64,000 bases of DNA from an uncultured Clostridia bacterium (GCA_947625245.1 CANQNO010000002.1:82453-146452), one strand, 5' to 3'; shown: positions 15,614 to 24,389, counted from the first letter of the stretch. Notes: generated by a model not told the origin, from the sequence alone. Numbers and translations are program-made.

Positions 15614-16747
15614 ATGGACGCTGTGTATCTTGACAACGCGGCGACTACCCCGTTAGACGGGGAAGTACTTGCCGCCATGACGCCCTATCTCACATCGGCG
15701 TACGGCAACGCCCAGTCCCAGCACCGCATAGGCAGGATGGCGGCGGAAGGGCTTCTTGCCGCGCGCGATTTGGTTGCGCGGATTTTCGGCTGCGGCGGAG
15801 GGGAAGTGTACTTTCTTTCGGGCGGCACCGAGGCGGGCAATCTGGCGGTCAAAGGGGTATGCGCGGCGCACGGTTCGGGGCACCTCGTAATTTCGGCGAT
15901 AGAGCACCCCTGCGTTATAGAGAGCGCGCTCGAAATGCAAAAGCGCGGGTTTACGGTTACCTTCGTACAGCCCGACGGGCGGGGGATAGTTTCGCCCGCA
16001 GAAGTTGAAAAGGCAATCCGCAAGGATACGATTTTTTGCGCGGTAATGGCGGCTAACAACGAGATAGGCACAATTCAAAATGTGACCGAAATAGGAAAAA
16101 TTTGCAAGCGCGCGGGGGTTTTTTACTATGCGGACTTCGTGCAGGCTGTGGGCGTTATGCCTTTCCCCACGCAGTACGTAAGCGCGTTTGCCGTCTCCGC
16201 GCATAAATTTTACGGGCCCAAAGGCGTTGCGGCTATGTATATCAGGCGCAACAGCGCCGTTTCCCCTCTTTTGTCGGGCGGCATGCAGGAAAGAGGGCTC
16301 CGCGGCGGCACGCAAAACGTGGCGGCGGCTGTGGGGCTGGCTGCGGCTCTGGAACGGGCTGCAAAGGGCGAAGACAACGCGCGCATCGCGGCTTTGAGGG
16401 ATAAATTCGTAAGCGAAGCGCTCGCCCGTATTCCGGGCGCAGTTTTAAACGGTGACGAAGCTTGCCGCGTTCCCTCCAACGCCAACATATCTTTCGGCGG
16501 CTGTTCGGGCGAAAACATTTTGTTTTGCCTCGATTTAAAAGGCGTATGCGTCTCAACGGGTTCGGCTTGTTCCGCGGGCGCGGTTACGCCCTCGCACGTG
16601 GTTACGGCAATGGCGGGGGAAGAGCGCGCAAAGTCGGCTGTACGCTTCACTTTCGGCAAATACAACACCCCCGCAGAGACCGATTACGCCCTGTCCGTAC
16701 TGCAAGAGGCGGTGCAAAATATTCGTAAAGGCGGAAGCGGGGTTTAA
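15614..16747 (+). CDS. Cysteine desulfurase (NifS/IscS type)
   Basis: PLP enzyme taking sulfur from cysteine for Fe-S clusters or tRNA thiolation. 377 residues. N-terminal VYLDNAATTPL, histidine stacking motif AIEHP (95-99), PLP lysine in SAHKFYGPKG (K198), and catalytic cysteine in STGSACSAG (C319). The short loop around the cysteine with the SGSACS pattern fits the class I NifS/IscS group. Neither thiI nor mnmA is next to it, so the sulfur acceptor is open. It ends four bases before the converging spmB stop, with no terminator between them. Confidence 0.92.
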   Translation: MDAVYLDNAATTPLDGEVLAAMTPYLTSAYGNAQSQHRIGRMAAEGLLAARDLVARIFGCGGGEVYFLSGGTEAGNLAVKGVCAAHGSGHLVISAIEHPCVIESALEMQKRGFTVTFVQPDGRGIVSPAEVEKAIRKDTIFCAVMAANNEIGTIQNVTEIGKICKRAGVFYYADFVQAVGVMPFPTQYVSAFAVSAHKFYGPKGVAAMYIRRNSAVSPLLSGGMQERGLRGGTQNVAAAVGLAAALERAAKGEDNARIAALRDKFVSEALARIPGAVLNGDEACRVPSNANISFGGCSGENILFCLDLKGVCVSTGSACSAGAVTPSHVVTAMAGEERAKSAVRFTFGKYNTPAETDYALSVLQEAVQNIRKGGSGV

Positions 16748-16751
16748 CCTT

Positions 16752-17255
16752 TCACATAAACCTGCATAAGAAACAGGATAAAACCGTAGTCAAAAAGGCG
16801 GATATCATAACTATTATTATAGGCGCGGCAAGCTTTTTGGGCTTTAAGCCCGCAAAGTACACCGCGGAAATGTAAAATACCGTTTCCGACGAGCCGAAGC
16901 ATACCGAGGCGCACCGCGCTATATAGCTGTCCGCCCCGTATTTTTCTATAATGCCGTTGAGGTATGCCAGCGACCCGCTGCCCGAAAAGGGCTTGATTAG
17001 AACCAGCTTGGTGAGTTCGGGCGGTATCCCGAAAAAGGAGAACACGGGCGACAAAAGCTCCGTCAGCTTGTCCGAAAGAGCGGAAACTTCAAATAGTTCG
17101 CACATCATGAACACGGCGGCAAGGCAGGGTATCAGTTTTACGACGAATTTAAGGGCGTCGCTTGCACCCGCGGAAAATTCGTCGTAAATTTTGACCTTTT
17201 TAAAGAGGGCGAAGCCGAACACGGCGATAAACAGTACGGGTATCAAAAGCGCCAT
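16752..17255 (-). CDS. spmB: Spore maturation protein B
   Basis: 167 residues, almost wholly hydrophobic with four to five membrane segments. Nucleoside-recognition (Gate) domain with ALKFVVKLIPCLAAV and the LIKPFSGSGSLAYL motif typical of SpmB. In Bacillus, SpmA and SpmB act together in spore core dehydration and heat resistance. Its start overlaps the end of spmA by 13 bases, so the two are translationally coupled. Confidence 0.92.
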   Translation of the reverse strand: MALLIPVLFIAVFGFALFKKVKIYDEFSAGASDALKFVVKLIPCLAAVFMMCELFEVSALSDKLTELLSPVFSFFGIPPELTKLVLIKPFSGSGSLAYLNGIIEKYGADSYIARCASVCFGSSETVFYISAVYFAGLKPKKLAAPIIIVMISAFLTTVLSCFLCRFM

Positions 17256-17797
17256 TTTTTATACCCCGCCATGTAAATTGCCGCAGCGAAGAGTGTGGAA
17301 AAAGCCGTGGCTAAAAGCGACGGCAAAAAAATGTCGGCGGCGTTCGCGCTGCCCGCGCCCGTTCTCAATGCTATTACCGTTGTGGGCACTACCTGAACGC
17401 TCGTGGCGTTTATTATAAACAGCAATTTCTGCGCAAAGGTGTTTTCGTCTTTCTCCAGCTCGCCTATCGCTTTCACGGCGTAAGGCGTCGCCGCCCCGCC
17501 TATGCCCAGCAAGTTGCACGATAAATTCATGGCTATGCTTTCAAGCGCGCTTTCGTTATGTGTCTTAAAAATTTTCCCGCAGGCTGGTTTAAGCGCCTTT
17601 GCGGCGGCTTTGGAAAGTCCGCTCTTTTCCGCAAGACGGGCAAGCCCCATCCACACCGCGTAAATGCAAAACAGCGTAACCGCCATCGTAAGCGCCTTTT
17701 CGCCGCCCTTTAACAGCGACGGCAAAAAGTTCTGCGGCGCGGTTATGGCAAGCGCCGCCGCCGAAACCAAAAAAATCACGGTAAAAATCGCGTTCAT
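17243..17797 (-). CDS. spmA: Spore maturation protein A
   Basis: 184 residues, several membrane segments, nucleoside-recognition domain with GLARLAEKSGLS and the NLLGIGGAATPYAVKA signature of SpmA. First gene of a two-gene operon with spmB on the minus strand, divergent from metG. Presence of the pair supports an endospore-forming host. Confidence 0.93.
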   Translation of the reverse strand: MNAIFTVIFLVSAAALAITAPQNFLPSLLKGGEKALTMAVTLFCIYAVWMGLARLAEKSGLSKAAAKALKPACGKIFKTHNESALESIAMNLSCNLLGIGGAATPYAVKAIGELEKDENTFAQKLLFIINATSVQVVPTTVIALRTGAGSANAADIFLPSLLATAFSTLFAAAIYMAGYKKWRF

Positions 17798-17842
17798 AAA
17801 CTATGTTTATGAGTTTAAAATACAACATATTCTAAAAATACG

Positions 17843-17871
17843 TTTACTTTCCGCTTAAACAATGATATACT
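17843..17871 (+). promoter_or_regulatory. metG promoter
   Basis: TTTACT, 17-base spacer, TATACT. Confidence 0.65.
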
Positions 17872-17897
17872 GAAAACCGAACGGGAGGCGCTTTCTG

Positions 17898-19892
17898 ATG
17901 TCTGAAAAATTTTATATAACAACCGCAATAACCTATACTTCGGGCAAGCCCCACATAGGCAACACGTACGAAATTATTTTGACCGACGCAATCGCGCGGT
18001 TCAAGCGCATGCAGGGGTACGACGTTTTCTTTATGACGGGTACCGACGAGCACGGGCTTAAAATCGAACAAAAGGCGGCTGAAAAGGGCGTTCCGCCCAA
18101 AGAGTTCGTCGACGGCGTAGTGGACGTAATTAAGGGAATATTTTCCCTTATGGACATAAGCTACGACAAGTTTATACGCACCACCGACGAAGAGCACGTC
18201 GTCTGCGTTAAAAGGATATTCGAAAAGTTTTTCAAACAGGGGGATATCTACAAGGGCGCGTACGAGGGGCTGTATTGCACCCCGTGCGAAAGTTTCTGGT
18301 CCGAGAGCCAGCTTGTAAACGGGCGTTGCCCAGACTGCGGGCGGGAAGTAAAGCCCGCGCGCGAAGAGGCGTATTTCTTTAAAATGGGCAAATATGCCGA
18401 CAGGCTTGTAAAACATATTTTGACCCACCCCGGATTTATCCAGCCCGTTTCGAGAAAGCGCGAAATGATGAATAACTTCCTGCTTGCCGACGAATTTGTC
18501 GGAAAGACGGACGAAGAGCTTCTCTCCGCCTGTGAAAAGGGTACGCTAAAAACCAAATTGCAGGATCTGTGCGTTTCCCGCTCCACTTTCAAATGGGGAA
18601 TACCAGTGGACTTCGACCAAAAGCACGTGGTATATGTATGGCTCGACGCCCTCGTCAACTATCTCAGCGGTATAGGTTACGATGTAAATAAGCCTTCTTT
18701 ACGGTACAAAAAGCTTTGGCCTGCAGACGTGCACGTTATAGGTAAGGATATAATCCGTTTCCACACCATTTACTGGCCCATCTTCTTAATGGCGCTGGGC
18801 GAAGAAATGCCCAAAACGGTGTTCGGGCACGGCTGGCTCTTGCAGGGCGGCGACAAAATGTCCAAATCCAAAGGCAACGTGATGTTCGCCGACGACCTTG
18901 CCAATATCTTCGGCGTGGACGCCACAAGATATTTCGTCCTGCACGAAATGCCCTATGCGGACGACGGCATAATAACCTGGGAACTCGTCACCGAAAAGGT
19001 CAATTCCGACCTTGCCAACACGTTGGGCAACCTCGTAAAGCGCACCGTTTCCATGACCAACCAATATTTCGGCGGCAGGGCGGAGCGCACGGGCGTTACG
19101 GGCGACACGGACGAAGAATTCAAATCTTTCGTATCTTCCGCGGCGGCAAAAGTTGCGGGGAAAGTCGAAGAATACAGGATAGCCGACGCGCTCGACGGGG
19201 TAATGTCGGTATTCCGCCGCGCCAATAAGTATATAGACGAAACCGCGCCCTGGCTGCTTGCCCGCGACGAAAGCAAGCGCGCGCGCCTTTCCGAAGTCCT
19301 CTATAACCTGCTTTCGGCAATAGAAACGGGCGCAAACCTCATAAAGCCTTTCATGCCCTCTTCCGCCGACAAAATTTTAAGGGAAACGGGGGGAGCGCAA
19401 AGGGAGTTTTCCACCCTTTCGAAATTTGAATTCGCCGGCGGATATACCGTGACGAAAGAACCTTCCACGCTGTTCGAAAGAATTAAATTCGAGGATATAA
19501 AGCCCCTTATAGAAAAGATCGGGGCGGCGCAACTCGCCGAAGCCGCGCCCATCGCAGAGGAGCACAAGGCGCCCGCGACGATAGACGACTTCGATAAAAT
19601 CGAAATGCGCGTGGGCAAGGTCATTGCCTGCGAAGCCGTTAAAAAGAGCAAACTTCTGCACGAAACGATAAAAGTGGGCTCGAGAACGCTGTCCGTTCTT
19701 TCGGGAATAGCCAAGTACTATACCCCCGAAGAAATGATAGGCAAAAAAGTAGTGGTGGTGGTCAACCTGCCTCCCCGCGAAATGAAAGGCATAATGTCCG
19801 AAGGTATGATAGTTTGTGCCGAAGCGCCCGACGGTACGCTTTCGGTCGTCTCCCCCGAAAAGGATGTGCCCGACGGGAGCCTGCTTTCGTGA
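17898..19892 (+). CDS. metG: Methionine--tRNA ligase
   Basis: 664 residues, class I synthetase charging initiator and elongator tRNA-Met. N-terminal TSGKPHIGNTY carries the HIGH-like motif. The knuckle C127/C130/C144/C147 binds one zinc, the KMSKS loop is near residue 320, and the C-terminal tRNA-binding OB domain begins near residue 560 (IDDFDKIEMRVGKV), giving the dimeric long form. RBS GGGAGG. The stop codon overlaps the GTG of tatD (GTGA), the usual metG-tatD coupling of Gram-positive bacteria. Confidence 0.97.
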   Translation: MSEKFYITTAITYTSGKPHIGNTYEIILTDAIARFKRMQGYDVFFMTGTDEHGLKIEQKAAEKGVPPKEFVDGVVDVIKGIFSLMDISYDKFIRTTDEEHVVCVKRIFEKFFKQGDIYKGAYEGLYCTPCESFWSESQLVNGRCPDCGREVKPAREEAYFFKMGKYADRLVKHILTHPGFIQPVSRKREMMNNFLLADEFVGKTDEELLSACEKGTLKTKLQDLCVSRSTFKWGIPVDFDQKHVVYVWLDALVNYLSGIGYDVNKPSLRYKKLWPADVHVIGKDIIRFHTIYWPIFLMALGEEMPKTVFGHGWLLQGGDKMSKSKGNVMFADDLANIFGVDATRYFVLHEMPYADDGIITWELVTEKVNSDLANTLGNLVKRTVSMTNQYFGGRAERTGVTGDTDEEFKSFVSSAAAKVAGKVEEYRIADALDGVMSVFRRANKYIDETAPWLLARDESKRARLSEVLYNLLSAIETGANLIKPFMPSSADKILRETGGAQREFSTLSKFEFAGGYTVTKEPSTLFERIKFEDIKPLIEKIGAAQLAEAAPIAEEHKAPATIDDFDKIEMRVGKVIACEAVKKSKLLHETIKVGSRTLSVLSGIAKYYTPEEMIGKKVVVVVNLPPREMKGIMSEGMIVCAEAPDGTLSVVSPEKDVPDGSLLS

Positions 19893-20668
19893 AGTATATC
19901 GACGTGCATTGCCATCTCGACTGCGCCGAATACGGGGATTTGGACGGGTTTATGCAAAAAATCCGTGCGGCGGGAGTGGAAAAGATAATTGCCGCGGGGT
20001 ACGATTTAAAAACTTCTCTCCTTTCCGCGCAGCTGTCGCAAAAATATCCCTTTTGCTATTTCACGGCGGGTATTCACCCCACCGAACTGAAAAAGAGCAA
20101 AGAGGGCGACCTTAAAATAATCGCCTTGCTCGCTTCCGACCCTAAGTGCGTCGCGATAGGCGAAATAGGGCTCGATTATCATTATCCCGACACCGACAAA
20201 AAGATGCAGAGGGAATTTTTTATTGAACAGCTCGTTCTTGCCGATAAGGCGGGTTTGCCCGTTGAAATTCACTCCCGCGACTGCGCCGAAGATATGCTTG
20301 AAATTATTGTGGAGAACAGCCCGCTTTTAAAAAACGGCGCGCTCATGCACTGTTTTTCCCATTCGCCCGAAATAGCGGCGGAGCTGGAAAAATACGGCTT
20401 ATATTTCGGCTTCGGCGGTTCCAGCACTTGGCACGGCGCAAAAAGGGCAAAGCGCTCCATTGCGGCGGTTTCCGCGGAAAGGCTGCTTACCGAAACGGAC
20501 AGCCCCTATCTTTCTCCCGCAAGCCTTGCCGGCGTGTTTCCGAACACTCCCGCAAGTATTCCCGAAATATTGCAAAATATGGCGGAGATACGGGGCGAAA
20601 GCTGCGAAAAAATGGCGGAAACCGTTTGGGGAAACGCTCACCGCCTGTTTAAAAAACTGAAAAATTAA
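19889..20668 (+). CDS. TatD-family metal-dependent deoxyribonuclease
   Basis: 259 residues starting at a GTG that overlaps the metG stop; a frame start at 19814 lies inside metG and is rejected. N-terminal DVHCHLDC gives the metal ligands H7 and H9. Further ligands lie in IGEIGLDYHY, VEIHSRD and LTETDSPYLSP. The TIM-barrel fold family acts as a 3'-5' DNase or deoxyribonuclease in DNA repair. Co-transcribed with metG and ended by the hairpin at 20668. Confidence 0.93.
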   Translation: MKYIDVHCHLDCAEYGDLDGFMQKIRAAGVEKIIAAGYDLKTSLLSAQLSQKYPFCYFTAGIHPTELKKSKEGDLKIIALLASDPKCVAIGEIGLDYHYPDTDKKMQREFFIEQLVLADKAGLPVEIHSRDCAEDMLEIIVENSPLLKNGALMHCFSHSPEIAAELEKYGLYFGFGGSSTWHGAKRAKRSIAAVSAERLLTETDSPYLSPASLAGVFPNTPASIPEILQNMAEIRGESCEKMAETVWGNAHRLFKKLKN

Positions 20669-20692
20669 AGCCCACTTATGTGGGCTTCTTTA
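20668..20692 (+). terminator. Terminator of metG-tatD
   Basis: AAGCCCAC (20668-20675) pairs with GTGGGCTT (20680-20687), loop TTAT, then CTTTAT. Confidence 0.75.
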
Positions 20693-20835
20693 TCATAAGT
20701 GCAGGCTTGCAAACTCGGGCTATATAATAGCGATTAACGGCTTTTATACGTTGCCGGACAAGCCGCAGACTTATGCCTGCAAAAGTAGTTTGGCGCGTAA
20801 AACGCAATACATACCCATAAAACGGCGGCTAAATT

Positions 20836-21678
20836 ATGGAAAATAACTTAAAAAATACCCTGCGCGAAGCGGGCTTCAACTTTAAAAAACGGCTCGGTCA
20901 AAATTTTATAACCGATAAAAATCTTCTCGCCTCAATAGTCCGCGGCGCGGGCGTTACCAAAAGCGATACCGTGGTGGAAATAGGCTGCGGCGCGGGCGCG
21001 CTTACCCGCGTCCTTTCCGAAAACGCGGCAAAGGTTTTGGGATTTGAAGTGGACGTGGGATTAAAGCCCGTTTTAAGCCGCGCGCTCGAAGGTGCAGATA
21101 ACACCGAAATAATTTACGGGGATTTTTTGAAAGCCGATTTAAAATCGCTCGAGCAAAAGCTCGGCGGATATTCGGTAGTCGCCAATATTCCCTACTATGT
21201 CACAACTCCTCTCATAACCAAAATTCTCGAAGAGAGCAAACTCTGCAGGTCCATGACCGTAATGGTGCAGGAAGAGGTGGCTTTACGGCTGTGCGCAAAG
21301 CCCGCAACGCCCGAATACGGCGCGATTACTGCGGCGGTTGCATTAAGAGCTTCGGCGGAAATAATAAAAAAGGTCCCGCGCGAAATGTTTACGCCCCGCC
21401 CCAACGTGGACAGCGCGGTGGTAAAAATGGTGATAGAGGACGGCAGGATCAAGGTAAAAGACCCCGTACTCTATAAAAAGACGGTGCATGCCGCCTTTCA
21501 GTCGCGCAGAAAGACGCTTGAAAACAATCTGGTGGGATATTTCGGGCTTTCCCGCGGGGAGGCGCAAAAAATACTCGCGGCGGCGGAAATTTTGCCCAGA
21601 GCCCGCGGCGAAACGCTTTCCCCCGCGCAGTTCGCCCGCCTTGCCGACGTAATTTTTGAATTTTCCTCCCGCAATTGA
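20836..21678 (+). CDS. rsmA: 16S rRNA (adenine1518/1519-N6)-dimethyltransferase
   Basis: KsgA family; dimethylates two adenines of helix 45 late in 30S assembly. 280 residues. SAM-binding motif EIGCGAGALT (48-57), acidic motif after FEVD (70-73) and the catalytic NIPY (117-120). A C-terminal helical domain completes the usual length. The 160-base gap before it contains only a loose GCAGGC/GCCTGC pair. Followed by the first of three related GC palindromes. Confidence 0.95.
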   Translation: MENNLKNTLREAGFNFKKRLGQNFITDKNLLASIVRGAGVTKSDTVVEIGCGAGALTRVLSENAAKVLGFEVDVGLKPVLSRALEGADNTEIIYGDFLKADLKSLEQKLGGYSVVANIPYYVTTPLITKILEESKLCRSMTVMVQEEVALRLCAKPATPEYGAITAAVALRASAEIIKKVPREMFTPRPNVDSAVVKMVIEDGRIKVKDPVLYKKTVHAAFQSRRKTLENNLVGYFGLSRGEAQKILAAAEILPRARGETLSPAQFARLADVIFEFSSRN

Positions 21679-21726
21679 AATGGAAATTTCCCTTTCCGAA
21701 ATTTGAATTAGAAATTAAAAATGAAG

Positions 21727-21759
21727 AAGCGCCGCGCGGCTGTATGCCGCGCGGCGCTT
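21727..21759. terminator. GC palindrome P1 (bidirectional terminator)
   Basis: AAGCGCCGCGCGGC (21727-21740) pairs perfectly with 21746-21759, loop TGTAT. Lies between convergent rsmA and the gene at 21765. Same core as 23382-23426 and 24351-24381. Confidence 0.8.
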
Positions 21760-21764
21760 TACAT

Positions 21765-22505
21765 TTATTTATTATTATACCATTTCAAGGCTTTTTGTTC
21801 AAATAGCTTTGTATTTTCAAATTTCATAAAATGTATAGCCGATAAAACAGCAAGTTTAAAGTCGGTGCTATCCTTATCGCCGTTTGCAAGCAAACGGCGA
21901 TTTTTGTCGTTCTTTAAAATCCTTTGCACAAAAAGAGGAATATATGAAATGTCTTTTAAATATTTTTCAACGCAACTGCCTTGCGGCAAATCCTTTGTTA
22001 TAATTGTAACCAAAAATTTGGAAATCTTTTCATAGCACAGCGCTTCCTCATGGCGTTCTTTAAAGACTGGCATATCGTCAAAAGGCGCCAAATACGCTTC
22101 CGTCTTAATTATTTCTTTAAACAGGGGATACAGGCTCCAGATGTATTTATTCAGCCCGTTTTTATAAAGCGACAGCCCGTCGTCGCCGAAATCTCCTTTG
22201 CCTTTTGGCGCGGAAGCAAAAACAAAGTTTATGCGGAAGGTAAAGCACTCTTTTATAAATTCTTCTTCGTCCATATCCGCAATTTTTTCGTCAATTGAAA
22301 TAAATTTGCCCGCAATATATTTTCTTGCCGCCGCATAGGGCTTATATTCTTGCAGATTTAAATCTTCCACAAATTTGTCAAACGGCAGCTTATCCGCGGG
22401 TTTAAGTTTTCCTAAAGCTACGTTTTCAAGGGCGTAACTGTTCAAAAGCACATTAAAGCACAAAAAATTCATAATATCCGCAACGTCGTGATTTTCGTTT
22501 TTCAT
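21765..22505 (-). CDS. Hypothetical protein of the accessory island
   Basis: 246 residues, mostly helical, no signal peptide or membrane segment. Rich in Lys, Phe and Tyr with AT-rich codons, unlike the core genes around it, which suggests later acquisition. No catalytic motif or family recognised. A weak candidate for a defence or regulatory protein only because of its neighbours. It starts just after an AT-rich spacer that separates it from the divergent XRE genes. Confidence 0.65.
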   Translation of the reverse strand: MKNENHDVADIMNFLCFNVLLNSYALENVALGKLKPADKLPFDKFVEDLNLQEYKPYAAARKYIAGKFISIDEKIADMDEEEFIKECFTFRINFVFASAPKGKGDFGDDGLSLYKNGLNKYIWSLYPLFKEIIKTEAYLAPFDDMPVFKERHEEALCYEKISKFLVTIITKDLPQGSCVEKYLKDISYIPLFVQRILKNDKNRRLLANGDKDSTDFKLAVLSAIHFMKFENTKLFEQKALKWYNNK

Positions 22506-22709
22506 AGCATTTCTCTTTTTGTTTGTTGATATTATTATATCATTTTATTGAAATATGGTCAACAAGAAGTAGTGATTTAAAAAAAATTTACAACAATTTA
22601 AAATTATATATAACAATTAAACAGAAATATAGCAAAGTTAGCACAAATTTATAATGAAACAGAACGTAATATTTAATGCGTTTTGCGTTAAAAATTTGGG
22701 GGAACGGCT

Positions 22710-23045
22710 TTGCAAATAAAAGTTGATAATGAAATAGCTGCACGTTTGGAAAAACTAATTAAACAAAAAGGTTGGAGCAGATATGATTTGGCGAAAATAA
22801 CGGGCATTTCCACAAATTCTGTATACGGTTGGACTAATTTGGGAAAGTTTCCGTCTCTTGCAAACATAGAGCGTATATGAAACGCGGCAAATATCACCGT
22901 CGAGCAATTTTTCTACGACGAAGGTGTTGCTGATATGTCTGCAGAAGAAAGGGAATTACTTTCCGACTGGATAACCCTTTCCGAAACCGAAAAGAAAGCC
23001 GTTTTTTCGACTATCGAAGCATTTAAGGAAGCAAAGCGCGTATGA
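22710..23045 (+). pseudogene. XRE-family regulator interrupted by an in-frame stop
   Basis: A TTG start six bases after GGGGGA opens a frame of 111 codons with one TGA at 22878-22880. The first 56 codons encode a helix-turn-helix (ARLEKLIKQKGWSRYDLAKI, then SVYGWTNLGKFPSL). After the stop, in the same frame, VEQFFYDEGV and a C-terminal helix ending in EAFKEAKRV continue the family fold. The paralogue at 23042 has Cys at the position of the TGA, so a TGC or TGT to TGA change explains it. The frame otherwise remains clean and ends with ATGA overlap into the next gene, so decay looks recent. TGA recoding is unlikely since metG and recF use TGA as stop. Confidence 0.75.
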
Positions 23046-23359
23046 TTGACGTAGTTAAAAGAATAAACGAATTACTTGCACAAAAAGGTTGGTCTGATTA
23101 CGAACTTTCAAAACAAACGAATATTTCCACGAATACAATCTACGCGTGGAATAAGTCAGGTGCAGTTCCTTCGCTTACGAATATCATAAAGGTTTGCGAA
23201 GCCTTAGGTATTACTTTGGGTCAATTTTTCTGCGGAACCGCAAACTGTTACCGTTCACCCGATGAAGAAAGGATTTTGCGTGAATGGTTCTCACTTTCGG
23301 ATTTGGAAAAGCAAACAATAAAACGAATGATTGAAACTTTTCAAATACTTAAAAGATAA
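23042..23359 (+). CDS. XRE-family helix-turn-helix regulator
   Basis: 105 residues. Helix-turn-helix spans about 5-60 (LLAQKGWSDYELSKQT, then TIYAWNKSGAVPSL). The short C-terminal half with LSDLEKQTIKRMIE may dimerise. Close paralogue of the broken gene before it, with which it overlaps by ATGA; the pair looks like a tandem duplication read as one operon. Codon use is AT-richer than the core. Target unknown; dinD downstream on the other strand is a candidate. Confidence 0.88.
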   Translation: MIDVVKRINELLAQKGWSDYELSKQTNISTNTIYAWNKSGAVPSLTNIIKVCEALGITLGQFFCGTANCYRSPDEERILREWFSLSDLEKQTIKRMIETFQILKR

Positions 23360-23381
23360 AGATTATCGATAGCTTTAATTT

Positions 23382-23426
23382 AACAAACAGCGCCGCGAGG
23401 CATATTGCCGCGCGGCGCTGTTTGTT
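23382..23426. terminator. GC palindrome P2 (bidirectional terminator)
   Basis: Twenty-pair stem with one mismatch, 23382-23401 with 23407-23426, including AACAAACAGCGCCGCG; A run and T run on both sides. Serves the XRE operon and dinD, which converge here. Confidence 0.88.
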
Positions 23427-23445
23427 TCTAAACTAATTGCAAAAA

Positions 23446-24285
23446 TCAATCCTTTTTCGGTTTAATTTCTTTGCGTTGTTCCGATTCAAGCTGTTTTATG
23501 CTTTTTTCGGGTGTAGGGAGTTCTTCGGGCATTGTGCCGCCCGCGCGGGCTATTGCTTCCCTTACAATCGTACCCACTTCATAGTGCGCGGCGTTCGCCT
23601 TTTCGGGCGTATCCGTCTTTTCGCGCCGCATTTTCTCTTCCGTTTGGGTAATGCGGAATAAGTTTGCGGCAAGTTCAGTACCGCCCATATAATCGAGGAT
23701 CTCTTCGCCTTCCGAAAGCCCTTTATGCTCTGCAATGTCGCGGCCGGTCATGCCGCCGTACAAGCCGCGGTAGCCCGCGTCCTGAAATGTCGCATATTCT
23801 TTTTGAGTGATTATTCCCGCCTTGTGCGCCGCCTCTGCAAGGAGCATATTCTTTTGCCTTATGTCTCCGCGGATAAACAGTCTCTTTTCGTCCTCTGAAA
23901 GGCGGTCGAAAAGTTCGGCAAGTTCCTGGCTGCGGGTCTTTACGGCAAAATAGGTTTGACCGAGCGCAATGACTTCTTTGCGCGGGTCGCCGTTCATAAC
24001 TATAAGATAGCAGGCATAGCGCGTGAGTTTGTAATCTATCTGATAGCGTTTGGCGCCGTTGTTTACAACGAACAACTTCCTGACCTCAGGAAATTGTTCT
24101 TCTACGCTCTGTTTGCTGATTTTGCAGGCTATCATTGCCGTCTTAATGACCTTATGGAAATTTTCCCATTTTGCGTAATGCAATACGGGTTGCAGTTCAC
24201 GTGCATACCAAAACTCGTTGCCGTTTTCGTCAATATGCCTGATGTCGTCGAATAATTTTTTCTGTTGCATGCTTAATTCGTTCAT
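23446..24285 (-). CDS. dinD: DinD-like DNA damage-inducible protein
   Basis: 279 residues from the ATG at 24285; the frame is open to 24387, but that extension crosses palindrome P3. Strong similarity to E. coli DinD in layout: RELQPVLHY near the N-terminus (BRO/Fic-like head), LTRYACYLIVMNGDP, GQTYFAVKTR, FQDAGYRGLYGG, MGGTELAANLFRITQTEEK and the C-terminal MPEELPTPEKSIKQLE. E. coli DinD is SOS-induced and inhibits RecA-mediated strand exchange; that role here is by homology. Carried in the accessory island, with a promoter that abuts the ATG. Confidence 0.88.
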   Translation of the reverse strand: MNELSMQQKKLFDDIRHIDENGNEFWYARELQPVLHYAKWENFHKVIKTAMIACKISKQSVEEQFPEVRKLFVVNNGAKRYQIDYKLTRYACYLIVMNGDPRKEVIALGQTYFAVKTRSQELAELFDRLSEDEKRLFIRGDIRQKNMLLAEAAHKAGIITQKEYATFQDAGYRGLYGGMTGRDIAEHKGLSEGEEILDYMGGTELAANLFRITQTEEKMRREKTDTPEKANAAHYEVGTIVREAIARAGGTMPEELPTPEKSIKQLESEQRKEIKPKKD

Positions 24286-24291
24286 ATGATT

Positions 24292-24321
24292 ATTATAACA
24301 TAAAACGTGCGTAAACGCAAG
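24292..24321 (-). promoter_or_regulatory. dinD promoter with embedded palindrome, probably leaderless
   Basis: On the minus strand TTGCGT, 17-base spacer, TATAAT, then six bases to the ATG, so the predicted start point is the start codon. TGCGT-TT-ACGCA, an inverted repeat, overlaps the -35 box and could be an operator. No Gram-positive LexA box is seen. Confidence 0.6.
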
Positions 24322-24350
24322 AAGATGAGCGATTTTCCGCGAAAAACAAC

Positions 24351-24381
24351 AGCGCCGCGCGGCTTTATGCCGCGCGGCGCT
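24351..24381. terminator. GC palindrome P3 (after mnmG)
   Basis: AGCGCCGCGCGGC (24351-24363) pairs perfectly with 24369-24381, loop TTTAT. Nine bases beyond the mnmG stop on the minus strand and upstream of the dinD promoter. Confidence 0.8.
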
Positions 24382-24389
24382 CTTCATTT

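Noticed and set aside
22878-22880. TGA read as tryptophan or selenocysteine in the first XRE gene
   Set aside because: TGA is a normal stop elsewhere in the window (metG, recF, ftsY), no SECIS-like hairpin follows, and the paralogue has ordinary Cys.
24286-24387. N-terminal extension of dinD
   Set aside because: Would run through the palindrome P3 and the dinD promoter; family alignment starts at the ATG at 24285.
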